The position numbers and the translations under genes were made by a program. The notes beneath the pieces are model-generated. The model ran no database searches. It had not been told where the DNA came from and saw only the letters and a program-made list of their open reading frames with translations. DNA of 11,292 nucleotides from Robiginitomaculum sp. (GTDB lineage Bacteria > Pseudomonadota > Alphaproteobacteria > Caulobacterales > Maricaulaceae): the NCBI GenBank assembly GCA_026993275.1, contig JALWUB010000458.1, positions 1 through 11,292 on the forward strand, given 5' to 3'. Positions 1 through 7,539 of this stretch are shown here, one piece after another. Position 1 is the first letter of the stretch. Each line of letters begins with the position of its first letter.

Positions 1-662
1 TCGACCAGAAAAGCCGCCTCGCGGCACTGGGCGAGGCGGTGGCCAAGATCAACCACGATCTGCGCAACATCCTGACCAGCGCGCAACTGGTTTCGGACCG
101 GCTGGCGATGAGCGACGATCCGCAGACACGCGCCATGGGCGAGCGCCTGGTGCACGCCATCAATCGCGGCGTGGCGCTGTGCCAGAGCACCCTGCGTTAT
201 GGCAAGGCCGAGGAACGCGCGCCGCAAAAGCAAAGGCTCAACCTGCATGACGCGCTGAACGATGCCTTTGCCGACGCCTGCCCCGGCGCCTGCAAGGTGC
301 GCTTTCGGAACCAGACCGGCAAGGACGAGCAGGTTTTCGCCGACCCGGACCAGTTTTACCGCATCGTGCTCAACCTGATGCGCAATGCCGTGCAGGCCAT
401 GGGCGAAGGCGGCACGCTAACCGTCAAGGCACACAGGCGCGATGGCGTCATGGCCCTGACCCTGGCCGACACCGGGCCGGGCATTCCCGAAAAGCTGCAT
501 GGCAAGCTGTTCAAGGCCTTTGGCGCCAGCAACAGCAAGAACGGCTCCGGCCTTGGCCTGGCCATTGCCCGCGAACTCGCCCGCGCCCATGGCGGGGACG
601 TCACCCTGGTGCGCACCGGCGCCAGCGGCACCGTGTTCGAACTGGTGCTGCCGCAGGGCTGA
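1..662 (+). CDS. Sensor histidine kinase, C-terminal part (5' end outside window)
   Basis: This is the catalytic end of a two-component histidine kinase, which autophosphorylates on histidine and passes the phosphate to a response regulator. The reading frame is open from base 3 and runs off the left edge, so the sensor domain is not visible. About 219 residues are seen. The HisKA dimerisation helix carries the phospho-acceptor in INHDLRN (His codon at 54-56). The HATPase_c domain follows, with an N box (VLNLMRNAVQAM), a G1 box (DTGPGIP) and a G2 box (GSGLGLAIAREL), so the catalytic core looks intact. The H box lacks the proline of the common SHELRTPL form. No receiver domain follows. The next gene on the same strand starts 109 bases downstream and may or may not be co-transcribed. 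The response-regulator partner is not in the window. The family is secure; the signal and the specific name are unknown. Confidence 0.93.
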   Translation, partial: DQKSRLAALGEAVAKINHDLRNILTSAQLVSDRLAMSDDPQTRAMGERLVHAINRGVALCQSTLRYGKAEERAPQKQRLNLHDALNDAFADACPGACKVRFRNQTGKDEQVFADPDQFYRIVLNLMRNAVQAMGEGGTLTVKAHRRDGVMALTLADTGPGIPEKLHGKLFKAFGASNSKNGSGLGLAIARELARAHGGDVTLVRTGASGTVFELVLPQG

Positions 663-698
663 TATGCCGCGCCAGTCCCGGCAACCGCTTCAGATGCG

Positions 699-724
699 CT
701 TAACCATCATGAGCCTATGGTAAG
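699..724. promoter_or_regulatory. Imperfect inverted repeat in the leader of the TPR gene
   Basis: In the 109-base gap between the kinase and the TPR gene, CTTAACCAT (699-707) faces ATGGTAAG (717-724). The two arms are complementary except for one extra A in the left arm, with nine bases between them. The left arm contains TTAACCAT, which resembles a half site of the alphaproteobacterial regulator CtrA, but the second TTAA needed for a full TTAA-N7-TTAA site is absent. It could be an operator or a short RNA hairpin. The assignment is weak. Confidence 0.25.
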
Positions 725-771
725 TCCTGACCTGCGGCTGATTCTGGCCGCGCCTGGACCTGTGGTGCTCT

Positions 772-3700
772 ATGGCCTGTTTCCGCCATTGCAAAACCGT
801 GTGCGCGGCCATGCTGGCCGCGGTCCTGTGCTGGGCCATGGCCGGTCTGGCGCTGGCCGCGCCGCAGACAAGCCTGAAAGGCATCAGGGGCCAGGGCTAT
901 GAGCGCATTTTGCTGGTCTGGCCCGAAGCCATGGCCGGACCCGGTTTGAAAGTCGATGCGCGCGTCACCAATGGCGTGCTGGTGGCCCGCTTCAGCCAGC
1001 CGCTGGATGCCGACCCGAAGGTGCTGCTCAAGGACCTGGCCGGGGAAGCGGCGCTGGCGCGCCTGGATGCCGACCACCGCACCTTGCGCGTGGCGCTGCG
1101 GGCCGGGCGCACGGCCCATGTGTCACAGTCCTACAATGTATTTGCGATCGACCTGGTGCCGCCCGGCAGCCATGTCCAGCCGCCCGCCATCACCTCGCCG
1201 CGGGCGCTGCGCGAACGCCAGCAGGCCAAGGCGCGCCAGAAACAGGCCGAGGCCGAGGCCGCAGCCCGGCACAAGGCGGCGCAGCCCCCCCCTGCCCTGC
1301 CGCTCAGGGTGCGCGCCGCGCAAACCAGCGATTATACCCGCATTGCCTTTGACTGGACCCAGCCGGTCGGGCACAGCATCAGCCAGAATGGCAGCCACGC
1401 GCAGCTGGTGTTTGACCGCCCGGCCATCCCCGACCTTTCCGGCATCCGGGCCAACATGCCGCGCGGCCTGATTGCCATCAGCAGCACCGTGGACGGCGCC
1501 AAGACCCGCGTCAATCTGGACCTGGCGCCCGGCTTTGACGTCCGGCTCTGGGAAGACGGCGCCCGGGTGATAGCGGACCTGTTTGCGCCAAAGCCCGATC
1601 AGCCGCCAGCACAGGATGCGCCGGAAAAGCCCAAACATGTTGCGGAAACCGCCCCCGAAACGGCGCCTGTTGCGGCGGACACGCCCAAAGCCGACCCCTC
1701 GCCCAATGGCGTCATTCACGTCAAGGTTTCCCATGCCGGGACAGGTTTGCAACTGCTGTTCGACTTTGCCGCGCCGGTCGGCAGCGCCGCCTTTCGCCGC
1801 GCCGACACCATATGGATCGTGTTTGACGATGATACCGCCCTGGACATGAGCGAGCTGGAGCATGGCATCAGGCGCGACATCAGCAGCTTTACCGCCTTTC
1901 GCGATGGCAAGGCCTCCGGTTTGCGCTTTCAGGTGCTGCCATCCACGCAAATCGAGGCCCAGGTCAGCCGTGGCGGCGCGCAATGGATGTATGCGTTCGG
2001 GGAAAAACTGGACAAGCCGCCGCGCAAACTGGCCCTGCACAGGGAGGCCGACGGATCTGGGCCGGGTAAGATCGTCGCCGAACTTGCCAACATCACCGCC
2101 ATACACCGGCTCGCGGATCCGTTCATTGGCGATCATGTGACCGTCGCCACGGCCCTGGGGCCGGTGACCGGGGTGCCATCACGGCGCACCTTTGTTGATG
2201 TCAACGTCCTTGCCTCCGCCCAGGGCCTGGCCGTTGAAACCAAAGCCGATGGTATCCGGGTTGCGGCGCACAAGGACAGGGTGGAAATTGGCTCGCACGC
2301 CGGGCTTGCGCTGACCCCGTCAGCGCACCCGGTGGACATTGCCCTGGCCAATCATGCGCCGTCTGGCTCTCCCATTCCGGCGCGGTCGGCAACACCGGGC
2401 TTCATCGACTTCAAGACCTGGGCAGCGCCAGACCCCAAGCTGGATTTCAATGCCAATTATGACGCCCTGCTGCGGCAAGTCGCTGCCGAGGAAACCGACC
2501 CGCAAAAGCGGATCGAACTGGCGCGCTTTCTGGTCGCCAACGGGCTTGGCGCCGAAGCCCTGGGGATGCTGGCGCTGGCGCAAAGGCTGGATCCGCTGCT
2601 GGTCAAGGATGCCCAGTTCCGTGCCGTGCGCGGCGCTGCCAATCTGCTGATGCACCGGATCCGGGATGCGCGCGCCGACTTTGCTGCGCAGACCCTGAAC
2701 CGTGATCCGGCGGCGGCCCTGTGGCGCGGGTATCTGGCCGCGCAAATGCGCGACTGGGGCCCGGCGCGGCGCGAATTCGACGCCGGGCGCGAGGCGTTCT
2801 ATTTTTATGTGCCGCAATGGCAGGCGCGCTTTCGCAATGCCTATGCGCAGGCAGCGCTGGAGCTCAATGACCTGGGCACAGCCAAGCAGCAGATCCAGGA
2901 GGCCTTGGCCGTCGATGCGGATCAGGAGACACGCCTGCGCACGCGCCTGCTGCAAGCCGCCTATGCGGAGATCAGCGGCAACATCAAAAAGGCCATCCGC
3001 CTTTATGAAAGCGTCGCCGAAGCCGGCTATGAGCCTTTGGAAACCAAGGCGATTTTCGAAAAAACCCGCCTTGAGCTGAAAACCGGCGCGATCACGCCGG
3101 AAAAGGCCGCCGACATCATCGAAAACCTGCGTTACCGCTGGCGCGGCGACAATACCGAGCTTGAGGAAGTGCGCACGCTGGGCCAGATCTACAGCGCGCT
3201 GCACAACTACCGCAAAGCCCTCGAAGCCATGAACACGGCGGTCTTGCGGTTTCCGAAAAGCCCGATGACGCGGGACATCTCCGCCGACATGCGCAAGATT
3301 TTCTACAATCTGTTTCTGGAGGGCGGCGCGGACAGCATGGACCCGGTGCAGGCGCTGGCGCTGTTTTACGAATTCATCGACATGGTCCCGATTGGCGCTG
3401 ACGGAGACCGCATGCTGCGCCGTCTCGCCGACCGGCTGATTGATTTCGACCTGCTGCCGCAAGCCACGGAATTGCTGCAGCATCAGGTCGACAAGCGCAT
3501 TCGCAATGGCCGGGCGCGGGCACAGATTGCCGCCAAGCTGGCGCTGATCTATCTGATGGACCACAAACCGGAAAAGGCACTGCTGGCGATCCGCTCGACC
3601 CGCCAGAGCAGGCTGCCCAGAGCCCTCAGCCACGAACGGCGCCTGATCGAGGCGCGCGCCTTTATGGATCTGGGCCGCCTCGAACAGGCCAGCGATCTGC

Positions 3701-4179
3701 TCGAGAATGACCGCAGCCGCGAAGGCGCGCTGTTGCGCGCCCGCATCGCCTGGCAATCGCGCAAATGGGAAAAGGCGGCGCCGGTCATGCTCAGCATCGT
3801 GCAGCGCTATGTGCCGCAAAGCGGCACCCTGGATGAAGACGATTCTGCCCTGGTCTTGCGCACCGCCATCGCCTTGTCGCTGGCCAATGACCAGGATGGC
3901 GTCGAGCTGTTAAAGCGGCAATTTGGCAAGGCCATGGCGGCAACGCCGGAAAAAGACGCCTTCGCCATGGTCACCAGCCATCAGAATCTGCGCGGCATTC
4001 CGATTGAGAAACTGGCCCCCACCCTGGCCCAGACCGGCAATTTGCGCGCCGTGCTGGAGCGCTACAAGAAACGCTTTGAGCCGCCGGAGGCGGACAGCGG
4101 CCCGGCTTCAGCGGCAAAATCAGGCGAACAGTCCGGCAAGACTGCTGCCGCCAGCCTGCAACCGCGCCAGGCCGGCTGA
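772..4179 (+). CDS. Large exported protein with tandem AMIN-like beta modules and a TPR superhelix
   Basis: The protein has 1135 residues and no function I can name. Residues 1-30 form a Sec-type signal peptide: a basic start (R5, K8), a hydrophobic core, and an ALA-A cleavage region near residue 29. Three related beta-rich modules follow (about 40-130, 176-272 and 314-410), sharing patterns such as RIAFDWTQPV and LLFDFAAPV. They resemble AMIN domains, which in AmiC and PilQ act at the cell wall. A possible fourth degenerate module spans about 430-510. Linkers rich in Ala, Gln and Pro (143-178, 273-313) separate them. Residues 557-1100 are helical repeats of TPR type, for example NYRKALEAMNTAVLRFPKSP. 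The placement is therefore likely periplasmic, as a scaffold. ATG 772 has no clear Shine-Dalgarno; ATG 811 would give a shorter signal peptide without the basic start. Its 3' end overlaps the convergent FlaEY-like gene, which suggests, but does not prove, a motility or polar role. Confidence 0.8.
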   Translation: MACFRHCKTVCAAMLAAVLCWAMAGLALAAPQTSLKGIRGQGYERILLVWPEAMAGPGLKVDARVTNGVLVARFSQPLDADPKVLLKDLAGEAALARLDADHRTLRVALRAGRTAHVSQSYNVFAIDLVPPGSHVQPPAITSPRALRERQQAKARQKQAEAEAAARHKAAQPPPALPLRVRAAQTSDYTRIAFDWTQPVGHSISQNGSHAQLVFDRPAIPDLSGIRANMPRGLIAISSTVDGAKTRVNLDLAPGFDVRLWEDGARVIADLFAPKPDQPPAQDAPEKPKHVAETAPETAPVAADTPKADPSPNGVIHVKVSHAGTGLQLLFDFAAPVGSAAFRRADTIWIVFDDDTALDMSELEHGIRRDISSFTAFRDGKASGLRFQVLPSTQIEAQVSRGGAQWMYAFGEKLDKPPRKLALHREADGSGPGKIVAELANITAIHRLADPFIGDHVTVATALGPVTGVPSRRTFVDVNVLASAQGLAVETKADGIRVAAHKDRVEIGSHAGLALTPSAHPVDIALANHAPSGSPIPARSATPGFIDFKTWAAPDPKLDFNANYDALLRQVAAEETDPQKRIELARFLVANGLGAEALGMLALAQRLDPLLVKDAQFRAVRGAANLLMHRIRDARADFAAQTLNRDPAAALWRGYLAAQMRDWGPARREFDAGREAFYFYVPQWQARFRNAYAQAALELNDLGTAKQQIQEALAVDADQETRLRTRLLQAAYAEISGNIKKAIRLYESVAEAGYEPLETKAIFEKTRLELKTGAITPEKAADIIENLRYRWRGDNTELEEVRTLGQIYSALHNYRKALEAMNTAVLRFPKSPMTRDISADMRKIFYNLFLEGGADSMDPVQALALFYEFIDMVPIGADGDRMLRRLADRLIDFDLLPQATELLQHQVDKRIRNGRARAQIAAKLALIYLMDHKPEKALLAIRSTRQSRLPRALSHERRLIEARAFMDLGRLEQASDLLENDRSREGALLRARIAWQSRKWEKAAPVMLSIVQRYVPQSGTLDEDDSALVLRTAIALSLANDQDGVELLKRQFGKAMAATPEKDAFAMVTSHQNLRGIPIEKLAPTLAQTGNLRAVLERYKKRFEPPEADSGPASAAKSGEQSGKTAAASLQPRQAG
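4120..4179. other. Tail-to-tail coding overlap of two convergent genes
   Basis: The last 19 codons and the stop of the TPR gene (plus) and of the FlaEY-like gene (minus) use the same 60 bases. The codons are exactly in register, so each plus codon is the reverse complement of one minus codon. The minus stop TGA (4120-4122) is read as Ser on the plus strand, and the plus stop TGA (4177-4179) is read as Ser on the minus strand. No room is left for a terminator between the genes. Confidence 0.9.
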
Positions 4180-6822
4180 ATAATTGCTCAACTGGCTTTG
4201 CAGATATTGCGGCACCGGGCCGTTCAATCCCTTGTTCTTGCCATTGAGCAAGTCGCGCAGCGCCGGATCAAGGGTCAGCGTGCGATACGCGCCGCGAATG
4301 GTGGTCAAGGCTGCCTGCAAGGCATCCGAGGCGCTTTTGGCGTCCTTCAGCGTGCTCAGATCCAGATTGCCGCCAAGACCCAGGCCATAGACGGGCGGTG
4401 CTGATGAGGCCGAGTCCGACCCGTTCAGTGCCGGGTCCGCCTGCACAACCCCCTCGGGCAGGCCAAGCGCCTTGAGCAGATCCTGACCTTCCGGCCCCGC
4501 AAAAAGCTCGATCTTGTGCCCGGCAGAAGGCGTGATGCGCAAAACATCCGCATTGTCCTTGCGCACAACATCGGCCTTGCCATCCAGAACCGTGACAGCA
4601 TTGATCTTGAAGGTCAGCGACCTGTAAGTGTCCTTGCTGTCTATCCGGATCTTGTGTTTTGGCCCGCCATCGACGCTGATGAAAAAGCTGTCTTCCGGCC
4701 GGGCCAGAGAGCGGTCGGTCACGACCAGGCTGTCCGATTGCAGCACATCGCCATGCGGCAGGCCCAGGGCATCCAGTATGGAAGCGCCTTGCGGGTCGAT
4801 GGAAAGGCCGGCAGCCGAGGAAAACCCGCCGCGGCCGGACACCTGCACACTGCCCTCCAGGGTGCCCGTCGCCGCATCCAGCACGGCCGTGAAGGCGTTT
4901 TCCGTGCCGTCCAGCACGCCGCCACCGGGCAGCGCGCCGGTGGTGTCGCCCGCCAGATAGATTTTCCCGCCATTGCTCACGGCCGCGCCAATGCGGTCGG
5001 TGCCCGCAGTCCCGACAAACGTCGTATAGGTGCGCACCGGGCTGCCCGCAGTCTCGTCAATGCGCGCCACAAACCCGTCGCGATCCCCCGCATGGCTGAC
5101 CAGGGCGCTGCCCAGGCCATTGGCCGCACCAGCGGTGCCAGCGATCAGAATCCCCGTGCCGTCCAGGGTGATGGCGTTGATGGCGCCGCCATCCAGTGCC
5201 CCCAGGTCATGGGTGTAGAGCGCCGGCGATGTGCCATCGGCGGCGCTGTATTTGCGCAATTTGCCAATTCCATCCTCGGTGCTGGCCACCAGAAGATCGC
5301 CATTGCCGTCAATGGCTATGGCATCGGCCTGTTCCTCGCCTGCACCGCCAAATTGCCGCGTGTAGACGGTCGAGCCATCGGCAGCCAGCTTGCGCACAAA
5401 GCCGTCATTGCCGCCGCCCTGGGGGGCACCGCTCAAGCCCGAGGTGGTGCGCCCGGCCACATAAATGCTGCCATCCGCCGCCAGGGCAATATCGCGCACC
5501 TCTTCATTGCCGCTGCCGCCAAAGCGCTTGAGGAACACCTCGATGCCGCTGGCATCGAACTTTTGCACGAAGGCATCGGCGCCGCCCAGATCCGTGGTCG
5601 TGCCCAGCGTGCCGCTGACCTTGCCGCCCACCACGACCGAGCCGTCGGCGGCAACCTTCAGCGCCAGGCCCGAAGCGCTGGCGGCAGCGCCCAGCCCGCG
5701 GACGAAAACCTGCTTTCCAGTGCTGTCAAACTTGCTCAGAAACACGTCCTGGGTGCCTATCGGCGTCAGCCCGCCAACACTGCCCTCGGCCTGGGACAAC
5801 ACGTAAATTTCGCCATTGGCGCCGGTGGCTGTGGCCAGGGCAATGGCCGGCTTGCCTTCGGGGGTTTCCAGGCGTTTGGCAAACTTGACCGTGGGCGCGC
5901 TTCCCGCTTGGGTGTCATAGCGGATCAGCTGGCTGGCCTGGTCCTTGCCCGACCCGGACACGCCAACACTGAACAGCGCCGGGCTGTTGCTGGGCGAGGA
6001 GAACGACAGCGGCTCGGAGGTGAGCCCGGTAAACTCCAGGCCATACTGCGTGCCGGGAATGATGCCATTCTCGTCCGGCGTGCCGATCTTGACACGCTTG
6101 ACCGTGGTCGCCAGCCCCGCGGCGGCCAGCTTGGAATTGATGTAACTGGCGATATTGTCGAGATTGCGCACCGTCGTGCCCATTTCGGCCAGGTCCAGAT
6201 TGACAGTCACATCCCCGCCAATCTTTTTGGCGGTGATGGTAAACTGCACCGTGCCGGACAATGACGCCACCGGATCATCAAAAACCCCGTCCTGTATCAC
6301 GCCAGTGGTGAAACTGCTGCTGCCACGGTCAATAGCAAAGGCGCTGTCGGCGCTGCTGCGCTTTTCGTCCTTGAGAAAACTCAACTGATCGAACTGGGTC
6401 GCCGACAAAAAGTCCTGCAACTGGGCCAGGCCCTCGCCAAAGCGCCGTTGCAGGAACTTGCGGCTGGTGTCGGTGGTGGTCCGGTCCGCCGCGTCGGCGG
6501 CAATGGCGGCCAGCCGGTTGACGCCGCTATAGAGCGCAAACAGCTTCTTCTGGTCTTCCGGGGCCGATGTGTCGGAAAACTTGCCCAGATCGTTCTCGAA
6601 AAACACCCCCTGCGCCAGGACCTTGCGGACAATCTCCTCCTGCCCCAGCGGCTTGGCCGCCGGGTCCCAGGGCGGCGGCACCGAGGTGTCGGGCTTTTGC
6701 GTGTTCTGGGGCGCAGCAGAAGACACCGCGCTGGCATTGGCCAGGGCGCTCCGCGCCGTGAAGGCGCTGACCAGCAAGTTCGCATTGATCCCCACCAAGG
6801 GTGGAAAGCCAAAATCGGGCAT
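4120..6822 (-). CDS. flaEY: FlaEY-like flagellar protein with a seven-bladed SBBP propeller
   Basis: The protein has 900 residues, no cysteine and no signal peptide. ATG at 6822 is preferred because AGGAG (6829-6833) lies six bases upstream; an upstream TTG at 6858 would add 12 residues without this support. Residues 1-170 and 825-900 are mostly helical and recall the ends of flagellin and hook-associated proteins. Residues 180-290 and 697-795 resemble flagellin hook IN motifs, with the phrase ALGLPxG seen twice (about 685 and 785). Between them lie seven SBBP repeats, starting near residues 298, 360, 418, 475, 522, 584 and 644, each ending like GSIYVAGRTTSG. This layout matches what I recall of proteins named FlaEY in alphaproteobacteria, where flaEY affects flagellin assembly or regulation. 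Lack of cysteine suits export or a surface position. The name is from memory of the family; 'SBBP repeat protein' is the safe call. No sigma-54 or sigma-28 promoter was found upstream. Confidence 0.68.
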   Translation of the reverse strand: MPDFGFPPLVGINANLLVSAFTARSALANASAVSSAAPQNTQKPDTSVPPPWDPAAKPLGQEEIVRKVLAQGVFFENDLGKFSDTSAPEDQKKLFALYSGVNRLAAIAADAADRTTTDTSRKFLQRRFGEGLAQLQDFLSATQFDQLSFLKDEKRSSADSAFAIDRGSSSFTTGVIQDGVFDDPVASLSGTVQFTITAKKIGGDVTVNLDLAEMGTTVRNLDNIASYINSKLAAAGLATTVKRVKIGTPDENGIIPGTQYGLEFTGLTSEPLSFSSPSNSPALFSVGVSGSGKDQASQLIRYDTQAGSAPTVKFAKRLETPEGKPAIALATATGANGEIYVLSQAEGSVGGLTPIGTQDVFLSKFDSTGKQVFVRGLGAAASASGLALKVAADGSVVVGGKVSGTLGTTTDLGGADAFVQKFDASGIEVFLKRFGGSGNEEVRDIALAADGSIYVAGRTTSGLSGAPQGGGNDGFVRKLAADGSTVYTRQFGGAGEEQADAIAIDGNGDLLVASTEDGIGKLRKYSAADGTSPALYTHDLGALDGGAINAITLDGTGILIAGTAGAANGLGSALVSHAGDRDGFVARIDETAGSPVRTYTTFVGTAGTDRIGAAVSNGGKIYLAGDTTGALPGGGVLDGTENAFTAVLDAATGTLEGSVQVSGRGGFSSAAGLSIDPQGASILDALGLPHGDVLQSDSLVVTDRSLARPEDSFFISVDGGPKHKIRIDSKDTYRSLTFKINAVTVLDGKADVVRKDNADVLRITPSAGHKIELFAGPEGQDLLKALGLPEGVVQADPALNGSDSASSAPPVYGLGLGGNLDLSTLKDAKSASDALQAALTTIRGAYRTLTLDPALRDLLNGKNKGLNGPVPQYLQSQLSNYSAGLARLQAGGSSLAGLFA

Positions 6823-6828
6823 GCATGG

Positions 6829-6833
6829 CTCCT
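6829..6833 (-). promoter_or_regulatory. Shine-Dalgarno that fixes the start of the FlaEY-like gene
   Basis: The plus strand reads CTCCT, so the mRNA has AGGAG six bases before the ATG at 6822-6820. This decides against the in-frame TTG at 6858. Translation from the ATG also removes the only cysteine of the longer version. Confidence 0.75.
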
Positions 6834-6902
6834 GAGTCTCAAGACCCAGAATCACCAAAAAAGGTGCAGGAAGGCTTAAACACCAGGGTTAAAACCAAGG
6901 CA

Positions 6903-6946
6903 CCGCAGATGGCAGAGCCGCCATCATGGCGGCCTGCCTCCTGCGG
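6903..6946 (-). terminator. Long hairpin after the peroxiredoxin gene, probable terminator
   Basis: Three stem blocks are nested: CCGCAG/CTGCGG, GGCAG/CTGCC and GCCGCC/GGCGGC. They total 17 base pairs, with a 2x2 internal loop, one bulged A and an ATCAT apical loop. The hairpin starts 16 bases beyond the peroxiredoxin stop. In the minus direction it is followed by TGCCTTGGTTTT, a broken T tract, so termination is plausible but not textbook. It also lies about 80 bases upstream of the FlaEY-like start, where it would insulate that gene from read-through. Confidence 0.55.
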
Positions 6947-6962
6947 CAGTGATGCGTTTGGC

Positions 6963-7496
6963 TCAGACCCCGTTTTCACGCAGCCAGTTCAGCATGGTCT
7001 GGGCGTCCGAAACCTCGAACGGGTCGCTGTCGCAATTGTCGGAAAAGCCCGGTTCGGCGAACAGCGTCCTGACCTTGCCATCATCGGCATAGAGCGAATA
7101 ACGCCAGCTGCGATAGCCAAAGCCAAGGTTCGACTTGTCCACCAGCATGCCCATCTTGCGGGTAAACTCGCCATTGCCATCGGGCAGCATGAAGACCTTT
7201 TCAATGCCCAGCTGCTTGCCCCACTGATACATGGAAAAGGCGTCATTGACCGACAAGCAGATGACCTCATCGACGCCCAGCGCCTTGAAGTCATCGTAAG
7301 CGGCCTCATAACCTGGCAGATGGGTGCTCGAACAGGTCGGCGTAAACGCGCCGGGCAGCGCAAACAGCACCACCTTCCTGCCGCCGAATATGTCGGCGGT
7401 GTCCCGCGCCTTCCATTCAAACGGGTTGGGCCCCTCCAGCGCATCATTGCGCACGCGGGTTCTGAAACAGGCATTGGGGAGCGTGTTGTCAATCAT
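6963..7496 (-). CDS. Peroxiredoxin of the Prx5 type
   Basis: This 177-residue thiol peroxidase reduces H2O2 or organic hydroperoxides in the cytoplasm. The active-site stretch is PGAFTPTCSSTHLPGY, with peroxidatic Cys55, Pro48 and Thr52 in the expected places. C80 and C155 are further cysteines; C155 sits in DNCDSDPFEVSDA, a stretch I recall from proteobacterial Prx5-like proteins. Whether C155 resolves the disulfide, or the enzyme works as a 1-Cys type, cannot be told from the sequence. Length is normal for the family. ATG 7496 is preceded by AAGGAG (7503-7508) at a six-base spacing. It lies 43 bases after dps on the same strand, with no terminator visible between them, so a dps-prx transcript is likely. 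The divergent oxyR implies peroxide control. The reductant (glutaredoxin, thioredoxin or other) is not encoded here. Confidence 0.95.
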   Translation of the reverse strand: MIDNTLPNACFRTRVRNDALEGPNPFEWKARDTADIFGGRKVVLFALPGAFTPTCSSTHLPGYEAAYDDFKALGVDEVICLSVNDAFSMYQWGKQLGIEKVFMLPDGNGEFTRKMGMLVDKSNLGFGYRSWRYSLYADDGKVRTLFAEPGFSDNCDSDPFEVSDAQTMLNWLRENGV

Positions 7497-7539
7497 GATT
7501 TTCTCCTTGTCATAAATGTGGTTACGGTTGATTTCTCAC

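Noticed and set aside
734-751. GCGGC/GCCGC hairpin in front of the TPR gene
   Set aside because: Five base pairs with an eight-base loop is expected by chance in GC-rich DNA, and it lacks a T tract.
717-902. Possible small gene of 61 codons starting just before the TPR gene
   Set aside because: It overlaps the signal peptide region of the TPR gene in another frame, lacks a Shine-Dalgarno and has no recognisable motif.
1123-2136. Minus-strand frame of 337 codons inside the TPR gene
   Set aside because: Same codon-aligned antisense effect; Gly/Arg/Gln-rich shadow product with no domain.
2320-3819. Long open frame (499 codons) on the minus strand inside the TPR gene
   Set aside because: It lies in the frame that is codon-aligned antisense to a clear gene. 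In GC-rich DNA this frame stays open because TTA, CTA and TCA codons are rare. The product has no recognisable motif.
4516-6264. Plus-strand frame of 582 codons opposite the FlaEY-like gene
   Set aside because: Codon-aligned shadow of the minus-strand gene, whose SBBP repeats show which strand is real.
6853-6866. CACC-AAAAAA-GGTG hairpin upstream of the FlaEY-like gene
   Set aside because: Only four base pairs; too weak to support as a structural element.
6876-6892. Two TTAA motifs upstream of the FlaEY-like gene as a CtrA site
   Set aside because: The spacing is nine bases instead of the seven of the full TTAA-N7-TTAA site.
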